In this document: one piece after another, positions 42,955-51,592 of the stretch
Layout: the number at the start of each line of letters is the position of its first letter
How positions within the stretch are numbered: position 1 is the stretch's first letter
From: an uncultured Pelagibacteraceae bacterium
GTDB taxonomy: Bacteria; Pseudomonadota; Alphaproteobacteria; Pelagibacterales; Pelagibacteraceae
Assembly: GCA_902607585.1 (NCBI GenBank)
Contig: CACLKP010000001.1
Coordinates: forward strand, 38,896-102,895
DNA: 64,000 bases
Direction of reading: 5' to 3'
Made by a program: the position numbers and the translations under genes
The notes under the pieces: model-generated
Databases searched by the model: none
Told to the model about the DNA's origin: nothing
What the model saw: the letters and a program-made list of their open reading frames with translations, nothing else

Positions 42955-44428
42955 ACTTAAAGAATATAAAATGTATATCAACGGATCGTGGGTTGATGCA
43001 GAAGGTAAAAAAACTTTCAAAAGTTTGAATCCTGAAAATAATGAACCCTGGGCTATTGTTCCCGAAGCAAGCGCTAAGGATGTTAATAAGGCAGTAGATG
43101 CAGCTCAAAAAGCATTCGAGGGAGAATGGCCAAAATTACTTCCGAGAGAAAGAGCTAACTACTTAAAAGCCATTGCAAATCAGTTAAGAGAAAATGCAGA
43201 ACTGTTAGGAAAAATAGAAACAATAGATACAGGAAAACTTTTCAGAGAAACCAAAACTCAAGCAAACTATATTGCAGAATATTATGATTATTTTGCGGGT
43301 CTAGCAGATAAAGTTGAAGGAACTGTTTTACCAATTGATAAACCTGATATGCAAGTCATTACAACTAGAGAGCCGATTGGTGTTATCGCAGCAATCATTC
43401 CATGGAATTCTCAAATGTTATTGACAGCAGTTAAGCTCGCTCCAGCACTAGCTATGGGAAATACTGTTGTAATTAAATCATCTGAATTAGCTCCTGCAAC
43501 TATGTTTGAATTTGCAAAATTAGTAGAAAAAACTGGAATACCTAAAGGGGTAGTGAATGTTGTAACTGGATTTGGTGATCCATGCGGAAAAGCATTAACT
43601 ACTCATAAACATGTTGAAAGAATTGCTTTTACTGGAGGAGCAGATACTGCAAGACATATTATTAGAAATTCAGCTGAAAACTTATCTCAAGTAAGTTTAG
43701 AATTGGGAGGCAAAAGTCCTGTAGCCGTATTTGAAGATGCTGATCAAGAAAATGCATTAAATGGAATTACTGCTGGTATTTTTGGAGCAAGTGGTCAAAG
43801 TTGCATTGCTGGCTCTAGATTATATCTGCAAAAAAGTATTTATAATAATTTTTTAGATAAATTAGTGAACCGCGCAAATAAAATAAAATTAGGAAACCCA
43901 ATGGATTCTGATATTCAAATGGGACCTCTTAGCAGTTTAAAACAATTGGAAATAATAGAAAAAAATATAAAACTTACAGTTAACCAAGGTGGAAAAATAA
44001 AATGTGGGGGAAAGAGACATACATTATCAAATAAGGGTTACTACTTCCCAGCAACTATAATAGAATGTGAAAATCATAATCTACCAACTGCTGAAAATGA
44101 ACTTTTTGGTCCTGTATTATCGGTAATGAAATTTGATACTGAAGAAGAAGTAATCAATAAAATGAATGACAATCAGTACGGATTATCCTCTGGTGTTTAC
44201 ACTAAAGATTTAGGTAGAGGATTAAGGGTGTCGAAAGCTATACGAGCAGGGATAACATTTGTGAATACTTATAGATTAATATCACCATCTGCTCCATTCG
44301 GCGGAATGAAGGATAGCGGATATGGAAAAGAGGCGGGTATTGAATCTATCAAGGATTACACGAGAATAAAAACTATCTGGTTCAACACATCAGAAAAACC
44401 CATGGCTGATCCCTTTACAATGGGATAA
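42947..44428 (+). CDS. Aldehyde dehydrogenase (NAD(P)-dependent)
   Basis: The 493-residue enzyme has IAAIIPWNSQMLLTAVKLAPALAMGNTVVIKSS, the catalytic glutamate in LELGGKSPVAVFED and the nucleophile cysteine in GASGQSCIAGSRLY. The start at 42947 (MAKLKEYKMYINGSW) is chosen because it gives the usual ALDH N-terminus; a start 12 bases upstream is also open. It probably oxidises the aldehyde formed by the operon's earlier enzymes. Confidence 0.94.
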   Translation: MAKLKEYKMYINGSWVDAEGKKTFKSLNPENNEPWAIVPEASAKDVNKAVDAAQKAFEGEWPKLLPRERANYLKAIANQLRENAELLGKIETIDTGKLFRETKTQANYIAEYYDYFAGLADKVEGTVLPIDKPDMQVITTREPIGVIAAIIPWNSQMLLTAVKLAPALAMGNTVVIKSSELAPATMFEFAKLVEKTGIPKGVVNVVTGFGDPCGKALTTHKHVERIAFTGGADTARHIIRNSAENLSQVSLELGGKSPVAVFEDADQENALNGITAGIFGASGQSCIAGSRLYLQKSIYNNFLDKLVNRANKIKLGNPMDSDIQMGPLSSLKQLEIIEKNIKLTVNQGGKIKCGGKRHTLSNKGYYFPATIIECENHNLPTAENELFGPVLSVMKFDTEEEVINKMNDNQYGLSSGVYTKDLGRGLRVSKAIRAGITFVNTYRLISPSAPFGGMKDSGYGKEAGIESIKDYTRIKTIWFNTSEKPMADPFTMG

Positions 44429-44466
44429 TCCTTGAATCAATTAGATAAATAAAAGAAATTTTCCCA

Positions 44467-44495
44467 TTGAAAAATAAGTCTTAAAAGTAAATACT
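44467..44495 (+). promoter_or_regulatory. Possible promoter of the binding-protein gene
   Basis: TTGAAA (44467-44472) is 17 bases before AATACT (44490-44495), a moderate match to a housekeeping promoter, 33 bases before the binding-protein start. The ALDH gene ends 38 bases upstream and no terminator is seen in between, so the binding protein may also be read through from the monooxygenase operon. Confidence 0.3.
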
Positions 44496-44528
44496 GTCAA
44501 AATTAATAATATTATTAAGAGGGAAAAT

Positions 44529-45710
44529 ATGAAAAAACTATTTATTGCTGCAATTATGTCTTTGTCTCTTTTGGCGACAAGTTCATTTGCAGAAATTAAA
44601 ATGGGTATCATTTTAGGATTTACAGGACCTATTGAATCCTTAACTCCTGCAATGAGAGATTCTGCTAAACTTGCTTTTCAAGAAGCTTCTGATTCTGGAT
44701 CGCTTCTAGGAGGAGAAACTATTACTGTTTTAGAAGGTGACTCAACTTGTGTGGATTCTGCTGCAGCAACAACTGCTGCGGAAGGATTGATAGCTCAAGG
44801 TGTTGCCGCTATTATGGGAGCAGATTGTTCTGGAGTAACTGGAGCAATTGCAAGTAACGTAGCAGTGCCTAATGGTGTAGTTATGATATCACCTTCAGCA
44901 ACATCTCCTGGTCTAACGACTTTAGATGATAAAGGTTTGTTCTTTCGTACGGCTCCATCGGATGCCCGTGGTGGACAAATTCTTGCTGACATTACTAAAG
45001 ACAGAGGAATTAAAAGTGTTGCAGTTACATATACTAACAATGACTATGGTAAAGGTTTAGCTGATGTTTATTCAGCAGCAGTTAAAGCTCATGGTATCAA
45101 AGTTACAGCTGTTGAATCTCATGAAGATGGCAAAGCTGACTATAGTGCTGAAGTTGGTACACTAGCATCAGCAGGTGGAGACGCAGTTGCTGTGATTGGA
45201 TACGTTGACCAAGGTGGTAAAGGAATTATTCAAGGATCTTTAGATTCTGGTGCCTTTGATACATTTATATTATCAGATGGTATGATTGGCGATTCTCTTA
45301 CAGACGCATTTGGTAAAAGCTTAAATAAATCTTTTGGTTCTTTACCAGGTTCAACAGGTAAAGGTGCAGGAGTATTTGCAAAAGTTGCTGGAAAAGCTGG
45401 AATTGATCCATCTGGTCCATACACTGGAGAATCTTATGATGCTGCAGCTTTAATCGTGCTTGCAATGCAAGCTGGAGGCTCAGCTGATCGTGGTTCTATT
45501 GCTAAAAACGTAATGGCAGTAGCTAATGGCCCAGGAAAGAAAATTTATCCTGGTCAGCTTAAAAAAGCTCTAGATCTTTTGGCTAAAGGCAAAGCTGTTG
45601 ATTACGAAGGAGCAACAGGCGTCGTATTTACGGACGTTGGAGAACACGTTGGTAATTTCTTAGAAAAAGAAATTAAAGGCGGTAAATTTAAGACTAAAAA
45701 ACAAAGATAA
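44529..45710 (+). CDS. Periplasmic binding protein, branched-chain amino acid type (LivK-like)
   Basis: The 393-residue protein has a signal peptide (MKKLFIAAIMSLSLLATSSFA, then EIKMGIILGFTGP). Mature segments such as GSLLGGETITVLEGDSTC, VNGVVMISPSATSPGLT-like, GIKSVAVTYTNNDYGKGLAD and SYDAAALIVLAMQ mark the Liv/amide-binding family. It follows the monooxygenase operon by 100 bases. It may serve the LivHMGF proteins encoded near 53-57 kb or be specific for the substrate of the preceding operon. An intrinsic terminator follows it. Confidence 0.93.
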   Translation: MKKLFIAAIMSLSLLATSSFAEIKMGIILGFTGPIESLTPAMRDSAKLAFQEASDSGSLLGGETITVLEGDSTCVDSAAATTAAEGLIAQGVAAIMGADCSGVTGAIASNVAVPNGVVMISPSATSPGLTTLDDKGLFFRTAPSDARGGQILADITKDRGIKSVAVTYTNNDYGKGLADVYSAAVKAHGIKVTAVESHEDGKADYSAEVGTLASAGGDAVAVIGYVDQGGKGIIQGSLDSGAFDTFILSDGMIGDSLTDAFGKSLNKSFGSLPGSTGKGAGVFAKVAGKAGIDPSGPYTGESYDAAALIVLAMQAGGSADRGSIAKNVMAVANGPGKKIYPGQLKKALDLLAKGKAVDYEGATGVVFTDVGEHVGNFLEKEIKGGKFKTKKQR

Positions 45711-45724
45711 AATTTAATTTTATA

Positions 45725-45758
45725 AACCTCAGCGGTGAAAACTGCTGAGGTTTTTTTT
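45725..45758 (+). terminator. Intrinsic terminator after the binding-protein gene
   Basis: A 9-base stem, AACCTCAGC (45725-45733) with GCTGAGGTT (45744-45752), around a 10-base loop, is followed by an unbroken T run to 45758. It lies 15 bases after the stop codon. This is a textbook rho-independent terminator and marks the end of the rightward transcription unit. Confidence 0.92.
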
Positions 45759-45857
45759 ATTTAACCATATATGTAGTTATTTTGGTGTAATTTTAACATA
45801 AATTAAGCTTTTCATTTCTCTTTAATTTTAATAGGCTTTCTCGATTGAGAGGGATTA

Positions 45858-47180
45858 ATGGCTAGATCACGAAGAAAATCTGGAGGAGGAAGTGGAGCAA
45901 ATAAAAAGCTACCACTAAATCAATCAATACCTTTAGGCATCCAACATGTGTTTGCGATGTTTGCTGGTAACATTACAGTCCCACTAATTGTTGCAGGTGT
46001 GTTTGGAGTAACAACTGCAGAAAAGATTTTTTTAATTCAAATGGCTTTGTTTGCTGCAGGTGTAGCAACAATCATACAAACAGTAGGTTTTGGTAAAGTT
46101 GGATCAAGACTTCCAATAATTCAAGGAACAAGTTTTGCTTTCATTCCAATAATGTTGCCTTTTAAAGCTTTCGGCTTAGGAGCGATATTCACTGCAGCTT
46201 TTATAGGAGGAATTTTTCAAATATGGATTGGTAAAATGTTAAAACCAATTCGACATATGTTTCCTCCATTAGTAACAGGAATAGTTGTGTTAATGATTGG
46301 AATTAGTCTTCTTAAGGTTGGATTTAAGTATGCTGGTGGAGGAGTATGGTTAATGAACAATAAGCCAGAAATTTTTGGAAATTGGGAACATCTACTTATA
46401 GCCGGCACTGTTTTAATAGTTGCCCTTCTATGTAACCTGAGAGGAAAAGGAATGGTATCTTCAGCTTCTATTCTAATTGGAATAATAGCTGGTTTCGTAA
46501 TGGCCACTTTACTAGGTGAAGTTAGATTTGAAAAAATAGCAGCAGCTGGTTGGTTTGCATTTCCAATGCCGTTTCAATACGGGATAGATTTTGTTTGGGG
46601 TGCAGTCATATTAATGTTGTTCATGTCGGTTGTAACAACAATTGAAACTATTGGAGACATAAGTGCTACGACCATGGGAGGAGCAAACAGAGAAGCTACT
46701 GATAAAGAACTTTCTGGAGGTATAATGGCTGATGGAGTAGGAACAGCTTTTGCATCAATATTTAATGCTATGCCTAACACTTCTTATTCACAAAACGCCG
46801 GTCTAGTTGCTTTTACAGGAGTAATTAGTAGACATGTAGGAACAGTAGCTGGTGTTATTTTAATTTTGCTAGGTTTGTTCCCAAAATTAGGTGGAATTAT
46901 TGCAGCAATGCCAGATTCAGTAATTGGTGGAGCGGCTATCATCATGTTTGGATTAATTGCTGGAGCAGGAATTAAATTGATTTCAAAAACGGAAATGAGC
47001 CAAAGAAATATTTTAATATTAGCTTTATCACTTTCTTTTGGAATAGGATTATACGCTTTTCCTGAGTTCGTTGCCCACATACCAGATTTTGGTATTAAAT
47101 TAAAATTATTGTTAACAACTGGGCTAATTCCAGCAGGATTATTAGCATTCATTTTAAACGCTACATTACCAAAAAAATAA
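45858..47180 (+). CDS. NCS2-family purine/pyrimidine permease
   Basis: A 440-residue membrane protein with about twelve helices. NCS2 landmarks are IQHVFAMFAGNITVPLIVAG at the N-terminus, VTTIETIGDISATTM (the substrate-site motif region), and NAMPNTSYSQNAGLVAFTG. The family imports xanthine, uric acid or uracil with protons; the substrate is not decided by these motifs. A GAGAGGG ribosome site lies just before the ATG. It stands alone after the terminator. Confidence 0.92.
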   Translation: MARSRRKSGGGSGANKKLPLNQSIPLGIQHVFAMFAGNITVPLIVAGVFGVTTAEKIFLIQMALFAAGVATIIQTVGFGKVGSRLPIIQGTSFAFIPIMLPFKAFGLGAIFTAAFIGGIFQIWIGKMLKPIRHMFPPLVTGIVVLMIGISLLKVGFKYAGGGVWLMNNKPEIFGNWEHLLIAGTVLIVALLCNLRGKGMVSSASILIGIIAGFVMATLLGEVRFEKIAAAGWFAFPMPFQYGIDFVWGAVILMLFMSVVTTIETIGDISATTMGGANREATDKELSGGIMADGVGTAFASIFNAMPNTSYSQNAGLVAFTGVISRHVGTVAGVILILLGLFPKLGGIIAAMPDSVIGGAAIIMFGLIAGAGIKLISKTEMSQRNILILALSLSFGIGLYAFPEFVAHIPDFGIKLKLLLTTGLIPAGLLAFILNATLPKK

Positions 47181-47260
47181 TACTTTAAAATTAACTTAAT
47201 AGCATGTGGCGGATAGTTAGTTTTTATATTATCCAAAAAGTAGTACTATAAATTTAATCT

Positions 47261-49144
47261 ATGGCACCAACTTTAGGAAATTTCGCACTCTGGTTATCTT
47301 TATTTTTTGCTATTTTTCAATTTTTTACTTCTCGAAAAAACAACAAATTAAAGTTCATCACTGTAAGTGTTAATGGATTATTGATTTCTTCTTTAATATC
47401 TTTTTTTTTATTAATGTATGTACATATTGTATCTGATTTTAGTGTACTGAATGTTTTTCAAAATTCCCATACAACAAAACCACTTCTTTATAAAATTTCA
47501 GGCGTCTGGGGCAATCATGAAGGTTCGATGCTGTTGTGGATACTTGTCTTAACTATATTTAATTACTTTATATTTAAATTATATAATAAAAAAAATTCTG
47601 CTTTTATTTCAAAAACTTTAGAAACTCAGGCGTTCATCACAACAGGTTTTATATTATTTACTATTCTTACATCAAACCCTTTTGAAAGAATGATTCCTGC
47701 GCAGGAAAATGGTTTAGGTTTTAATCCAATTCTACAAGATCCCGCATTAGCTATTCATCCTCCTTTGCTATACATTGGTTATGTTGGTTTCTCAGCAGCA
47801 TTTTCTATTAGCATTGCTACATTAAGTGTAGAAGATGGTGAAAAAATTCCTTGGCATATTTACATGAAACCTTTTGTTTTAGCTGCTTGGACTTTTTTGT
47901 CTATAGGAATTGCTCTTGGTGCTTTGTGGGCATATTATGAATTGGGCTGGGGTGGATGGTGGTTTTGGGACCCGGTTGAAAATGCATCTTTCATGCCTTG
48001 GCTACTTGGTACTGCCTTATTACATTCTCTTATTATTGTTGAAAAACGAAAATCACTCCGAGCTTGGGTCCTGCTATTATCAATACTTGCTTTTCTTTTA
48101 AGTGTAATAGGAACATTTCTTGTAAGATCCGGCATATTAACCAGCGTGCATACTTTTGCTTTAGACCCGTCTAGAGGAATATATATTCTTATATTTGCTG
48201 CCTTATTAGGTGGCTATTCCTTAATATTGTTTGGGGTAAAATCAAAAAGATATTTTGATAATAATTATTTCACTTTTTTTAGTAAGGAAGGTTCAATCCT
48301 CATAAATAATATTCTTATGGTTGTTATTTGTTCTACGGTATTTTTAGGAACAATCTATCCACTATTAATAGAAGCTTTGACTAATAATAAAATTTCCGTT
48401 GGAGAACCTTATTATAATTCAACAGTCATTCCAATTATGATACCAGCAATTTTGGTTATGGGTATAGGGCCAATACTAGGTTGGGGAAAAGAAGATAAAT
48501 CAAAAACTTTAAAAAAGATATTTCCCACTATTTTACTTACAACAATAATGACTATTTTTATTTTTTTAATTTATCAATCGTATAGCGTTATTGGAATTGC
48601 TGGAATAATATTAGCTTTCTGGATAATTTCTAACAATCTTCTCATTTTAATTAAAAAAGATAAAAATTGTTCTATGGGTATGATAATCGCTCACCTTGGT
48701 ATCGGATTAGTAATATTAGGAATAACGAGCTCAAGTGTCTGGCAAGAAGAAAAAATTACTAAAATGAAAATTGACAGTGAAACTAAAATTAAAAAATATA
48801 ATATAGTCTTTGAAAAAATTAATGAAATTAAAGAATCTAATTATGTTGCTTTACGGGGAGATTTTTTAGTTTATGATGATAAAAAAAATATTATTACAAT
48901 ACTAAAACCTGAAAATAGATTTTATCTAATAAAAAATAATTTCACTACAGAAGCTTCAATTCACACTAATTTATTTAGAGATTTGTATATTGTTTTAGGA
49001 GAAGGAAATTTGAATGATGGTTGGATAGTAAGAATTTATTACAATCCTTTAGTAATTTGGATATGGATTGGTTCCCTAATTATTTTTATAGGTGGGATCG
49101 TTTCAATGAATATTAATCTAAGAAAATTAAAAATTTTATATTAA
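47261..49144 (+). CDS. ccmF: Cytochrome c maturation heme lyase CcmF
   Basis: CcmF joins heme to apocytochrome c in the periplasm. The 627-residue membrane protein has the tryptophan-rich heme motif WGGWWFWDPVENASFMPWL near residues 228-247, GVWGNHEGSMLLW and DPALAIHPPLLYIGYVGF, plus a periplasmic domain before the last helix. The length fits the family. Its last base is the first base of the ccmG start codon. Confidence 0.96.
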   Translation: MAPTLGNFALWLSLFFAIFQFFTSRKNNKLKFITVSVNGLLISSLISFFLLMYVHIVSDFSVLNVFQNSHTTKPLLYKISGVWGNHEGSMLLWILVLTIFNYFIFKLYNKKNSAFISKTLETQAFITTGFILFTILTSNPFERMIPAQENGLGFNPILQDPALAIHPPLLYIGYVGFSAAFSISIATLSVEDGEKIPWHIYMKPFVLAAWTFLSIGIALGALWAYYELGWGGWWFWDPVENASFMPWLLGTALLHSLIIVEKRKSLRAWVLLLSILAFLLSVIGTFLVRSGILTSVHTFALDPSRGIYILIFAALLGGYSLILFGVKSKRYFDNNYFTFFSKEGSILINNILMVVICSTVFLGTIYPLLIEALTNNKISVGEPYYNSTVIPIMIPAILVMGIGPILGWGKEDKSKTLKKIFPTILLTTIMTIFIFLIYQSYSVIGIAGIILAFWIISNNLLILIKKDKNCSMGMIIAHLGIGLVILGITSSSVWQEEKITKMKIDSETKIKKYNIVFEKINEIKESNYVALRGDFLVYDDKKNIITILKPENRFYLIKNNFTTEASIHTNLFRDLYIVLGEGNLNDGWIVRIYYNPLVIWIWIGSLIIFIGGIVSMNINLRKLKILY

Positions 49145-49677
49145 TGAAGAAACAATTATTAATAATTCCCTCTATACTTTTTGTATTAATTTTATCAACT
49201 TTCTTTTATCTTTTGATAATTGAAAGAAATCCTTCCGAACTCCCTTCTAATTTATTGAATAAAAATGTTCCAAACTTTAAAGCAGAATCTTTATTAAAAA
49301 ATGAAAATTTCGTTTCGTCTAAAGAGTTTGGAAATGAAATAATATTAGTAAATTTTTTTGCCACATGGTGTAGCCCATGTCGTGACGAACATGTTTATAT
49401 CAAGCGTTTTGCAAATGAAAAAGGAATAAGAGTAATAGGAATAAATTATAAAGATAACTCTAACAATGCAATTGAATGGCTTAAAAATTTAGGAAATCCA
49501 TATTCAGATGTTCCTATAGATAAAGATGGAAGAATAGCAATAGATTGGGGTGTATATGGAATTCCAGAAACATTCATTGTTAAATCAAAAGGAATTATTA
49601 AATATCGACATGTGGGTCCAATAACTAAAAAAATATACAAAAAAATTAATTTATTAATTAGAGAAATAGAACAATGA
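49144..49677 (+). CDS. ccmG: Thiol:disulfide interchange protein CcmG/DsbE
   Basis: The 177-residue protein has one N-terminal membrane anchor and a periplasmic thioredoxin domain with the active-site pair in FFATWCSPCRDEH. YGIPETFIVKSKG is the cis-proline loop. It keeps the cysteines of apocytochrome c or of CcmH reduced. It overlaps ccmH by 4 bases. Confidence 0.95.
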   Translation: MKKQLLIIPSILFVLILSTFFYLLIIERNPSELPSNLLNKNVPNFKAESLLKNENFVSSKEFGNEIILVNFFATWCSPCRDEHVYIKRFANEKGIRVIGINYKDNSNNAIEWLKNLGNPYSDVPIDKDGRIAIDWGVYGIPETFIVKSKGIIKYRHVGPITKKIYKKINLLIREIEQ

Positions 49678-50081
49678 CAAACAAAACTTTTATAATAATT
49701 ATATCTATTTTTTTAATCCAATTTTTTTTAAATAGTTCCTATACAGTAGAACCGGATGAGGTATTGGAAAACCAAAAACAAGAATTAAGAGCTCGGGACA
49801 TTTCAAAAAATGTTAGGTGCATGATTTGTCAAAATCAGTCAATTGATGAATCAAACGCTCCGCTTGCTAAGGATCTGCGTATTATAATTAGAGATAAAAT
49901 AAAAGAAGGAAACAATGATAAAGAAATATATAAATTTTTAACAGATAGATATGGAGATTTTATTCTTCTCAAGCCTCCCCTGAAATTAAGTACATTAGCG
50001 CTCTGGTTTTTACCATTTATCTTTTTTATTATTGGATTTTTTATCGTCTTTGTGAACAATAAAAAATCTAAGAAAATTTAA
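49674..50081 (+). CDS. ccmH: Cytochrome c maturation protein CcmH
   Basis: The 135-residue protein has an N-terminal signal/anchor, the redox motif VRCMICQNQSIDESNAPLAKDLR and a C-terminal helix. The family reduces apocytochrome heme-binding cysteines. The CcmI-like TPR part found in some fused forms is absent. Its stop is 11 bases from the converging ccmC stop. Confidence 0.95.
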   Translation: MTNKTFIIIISIFLIQFFLNSSYTVEPDEVLENQKQELRARDISKNVRCMICQNQSIDESNAPLAKDLRIIIRDKIKEGNNDKEIYKFLTDRYGDFILLKPPLKLSTLALWFLPFIFFIIGFFIVFVNNKKSKKI

Positions 50082-50092
50082 TAGGTATTCAA

Positions 50093-50803
50093 TTATTTGT
50101 GATATTTTTTTTTATTTAACTTAAATTTCATTATTTCCGTTTTGTATCTCATTAAAAAAATGATCAATGAATAAATAATCATCCCAAAAAACATAATGAT
50201 TAGGGGAACTAGCATTGTATAATGAATAGTTGGTGCTGAAGTAAGCGTTATACTTGATGGTTGATGAAGAGTATTCCACCAATCAACTGAATATTTTATT
50301 ACTGGTAAATTAAATAAACCAATAATTCCAATTATAGAAGATATTTTGTTTGCCTTTTCAAAATTATTTATAAATTTCCAAGTCAAAATATACGCAATAT
50401 AAAAAAGGAGCAAAATTGCCATAGATGTTAATCTTGCATCCCAAACCCACCATATTCCCCAGGTAGGTTTTCCCCAAAATGATCCTGTTACAATGGAAAT
50501 TAATGAAAAAACGCAGCCAATGGGAGATAAACTTTTTGCTAACAACGGCATAAATTTAATTTTAAAAATTAAATTACAAATCGAAGCTATTCCTATAAAT
50601 CCAAAACAACTAAGAGCAATAAAGGATGACGGAACATGCACATACATGATTCTTACGGAATCGCCTTGGATATAATCTGGAGGAGATAAGAATAACGAAT
50701 ATGTAAGTCCAATAACTACAACTACTACAAGTAAAATGACTAAGCCATTAATTGTGTTATTCGTTATTGAGAGAATTTTGCTTGGAAAAAAGTTTTTAAA
50801 CAT
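50093..50803 (-). CDS. ccmC: Heme exporter protein CcmC
   Basis: The 236-residue protein has six hydrophobic segments and the WWD-type motif WGIWWVWDARLTSM near residue 130. It delivers heme to CcmE. It lies 15 bases after ccmE on the leftward strand and converges with ccmH. Confidence 0.95.
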   Translation of the reverse strand: MFKNFFPSKILSITNNTINGLVILLVVVVVIGLTYSLFLSPPDYIQGDSVRIMYVHVPSSFIALSCFGFIGIASICNLIFKIKFMPLLAKSLSPIGCVFSLISIVTGSFWGKPTWGIWWVWDARLTSMAILLLFYIAYILTWKFINNFEKANKISSIIGIIGLFNLPVIKYSVDWWNTLHQPSSITLTSAPTIHYTMLVPLIIMFFGMIIYSLIIFLMRYKTEIMKFKLNKKKYHK

Positions 50804-50818
50804 TGTTATTTATATTAC

Positions 50819-51247
50819 CTAATTATTAGATATCTCTAAAGCTTTGTTAACTTCTGGTGGCATATAATTTTCATCATGCTTTGCCAAAATCTTATCAGCA
50901 ATAAAGTATTTTTTATCTTTTAATTTACCTTCAGCAACAACGCCTTTTCCTTCAGAAAATAAATTTGGAACTAAGCCATTATAAGATACAACAATTTCAT
51001 TTTTGAGGTCAGTAATAACAAAATTAATTGATGTTTCATTTTTACTTATAGAATCCATTTTTACTAACCCGCCCACTCTAATTTTTTTATTAAAAGAAAT
51101 ATTTGTTTTATTATAAATTTCAGTAGGTGAGAAAAAATAAACAACATTTTCTTCTAAAGATCTAAGTACAACAAAAATAACTATTGCTACCGAAATCAAT
51201 GATAGCAACAAGAAAAAAAATCTTGATTTAACTTTTTTACTTAACAT
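50819..51247 (-). CDS. ccmE: Periplasmic heme chaperone CcmE
   Basis: The 142-residue protein has a short N-terminal membrane anchor and an OB-fold periplasmic domain with [14 protein letters not shown] and [21 protein letters not shown]. The covalent heme-binding histidine is in [13 protein letters not shown] (near residue 129). It accepts heme from CcmC and passes it to CcmF. Confidence 0.95.
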   Translation of the reverse strand: MLSKKVKSRFFFLLLSLISVAIVIFVVLRSLEENVVYFFSPTEIYNKTNISFNKKIRVGGLVKMDSISKNETSINFVITDLKNEIVVSYNGLVPNLFSEGKGVVAEGKLKDKKYFIADKILAKHDENYMPPEVNKALEISNN

Positions 51248-51274
51248 GTAATGTGCTTTAATGATTTAAGGCGC

Positions 51275-51487
51275 TTAAATCAAGCGACCAGATAAAACTT
51301 CTCTTTTTTTATCAACTTCAATTTTTTTAGTTTCTAATTGCTTAAATTCTTTTAAATAAATTTTTTCTTGCTTATGAAATTCCTTCTTGGTTTTTAAGTA
51401 AAGAAAAAAACAACTCACAATAGTAAATATGAATGCTGGCCAAACAAACTGCCCATATCCGTCTAAAATAAAAAGCTCCATATCCAT
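51275..51487 (-). CDS. ccmD: Heme exporter protein CcmD
   Basis: A 70-residue protein begins with YGQFVWPAFIFTIVSCFFLY, a single helix carrying the CcmD pattern (GxxxFVWPA), followed by a long Lys/Glu-rich cytoplasmic coil. It stabilises the CcmC-CcmE heme complex. It is the first gene of the leftward ccmDEC unit. It is longer than many CcmD proteins (about 45-70 residues). Confidence 0.85.
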   Translation of the reverse strand: MDMELFILDGYGQFVWPAFIFTIVSCFFLYLKTKKEFHKQEKIYLKEFKQLETKKIEVDKKREVLSGRLI

Positions 51488-51592
51488 TTATAATAAATTA
51501 CTATCCTAAAAATTTCTCAAAAACAATTGACATATTGTCCCTAAATTGGTCAAATAAAACCCAGTATGAACTACCTCTTTCAGCTCATTTAA

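Noticed and set aside
45759-45857. Possible purine-type riboswitch before the NCS2 permease
   Set aside because: The leader is AT-rich with only a small stem around the ribosome site; no conserved riboswitch core could be seen.
39873-47180. Rut-type pyrimidine degradation, suggested by luciferase-like enzyme, alpha/beta hydrolase and NCS2 permease
   Set aside because: The monooxygenase does not resemble RutA, RutB/RutC/RutF homologues are absent, and the permease is behind a strong terminator.
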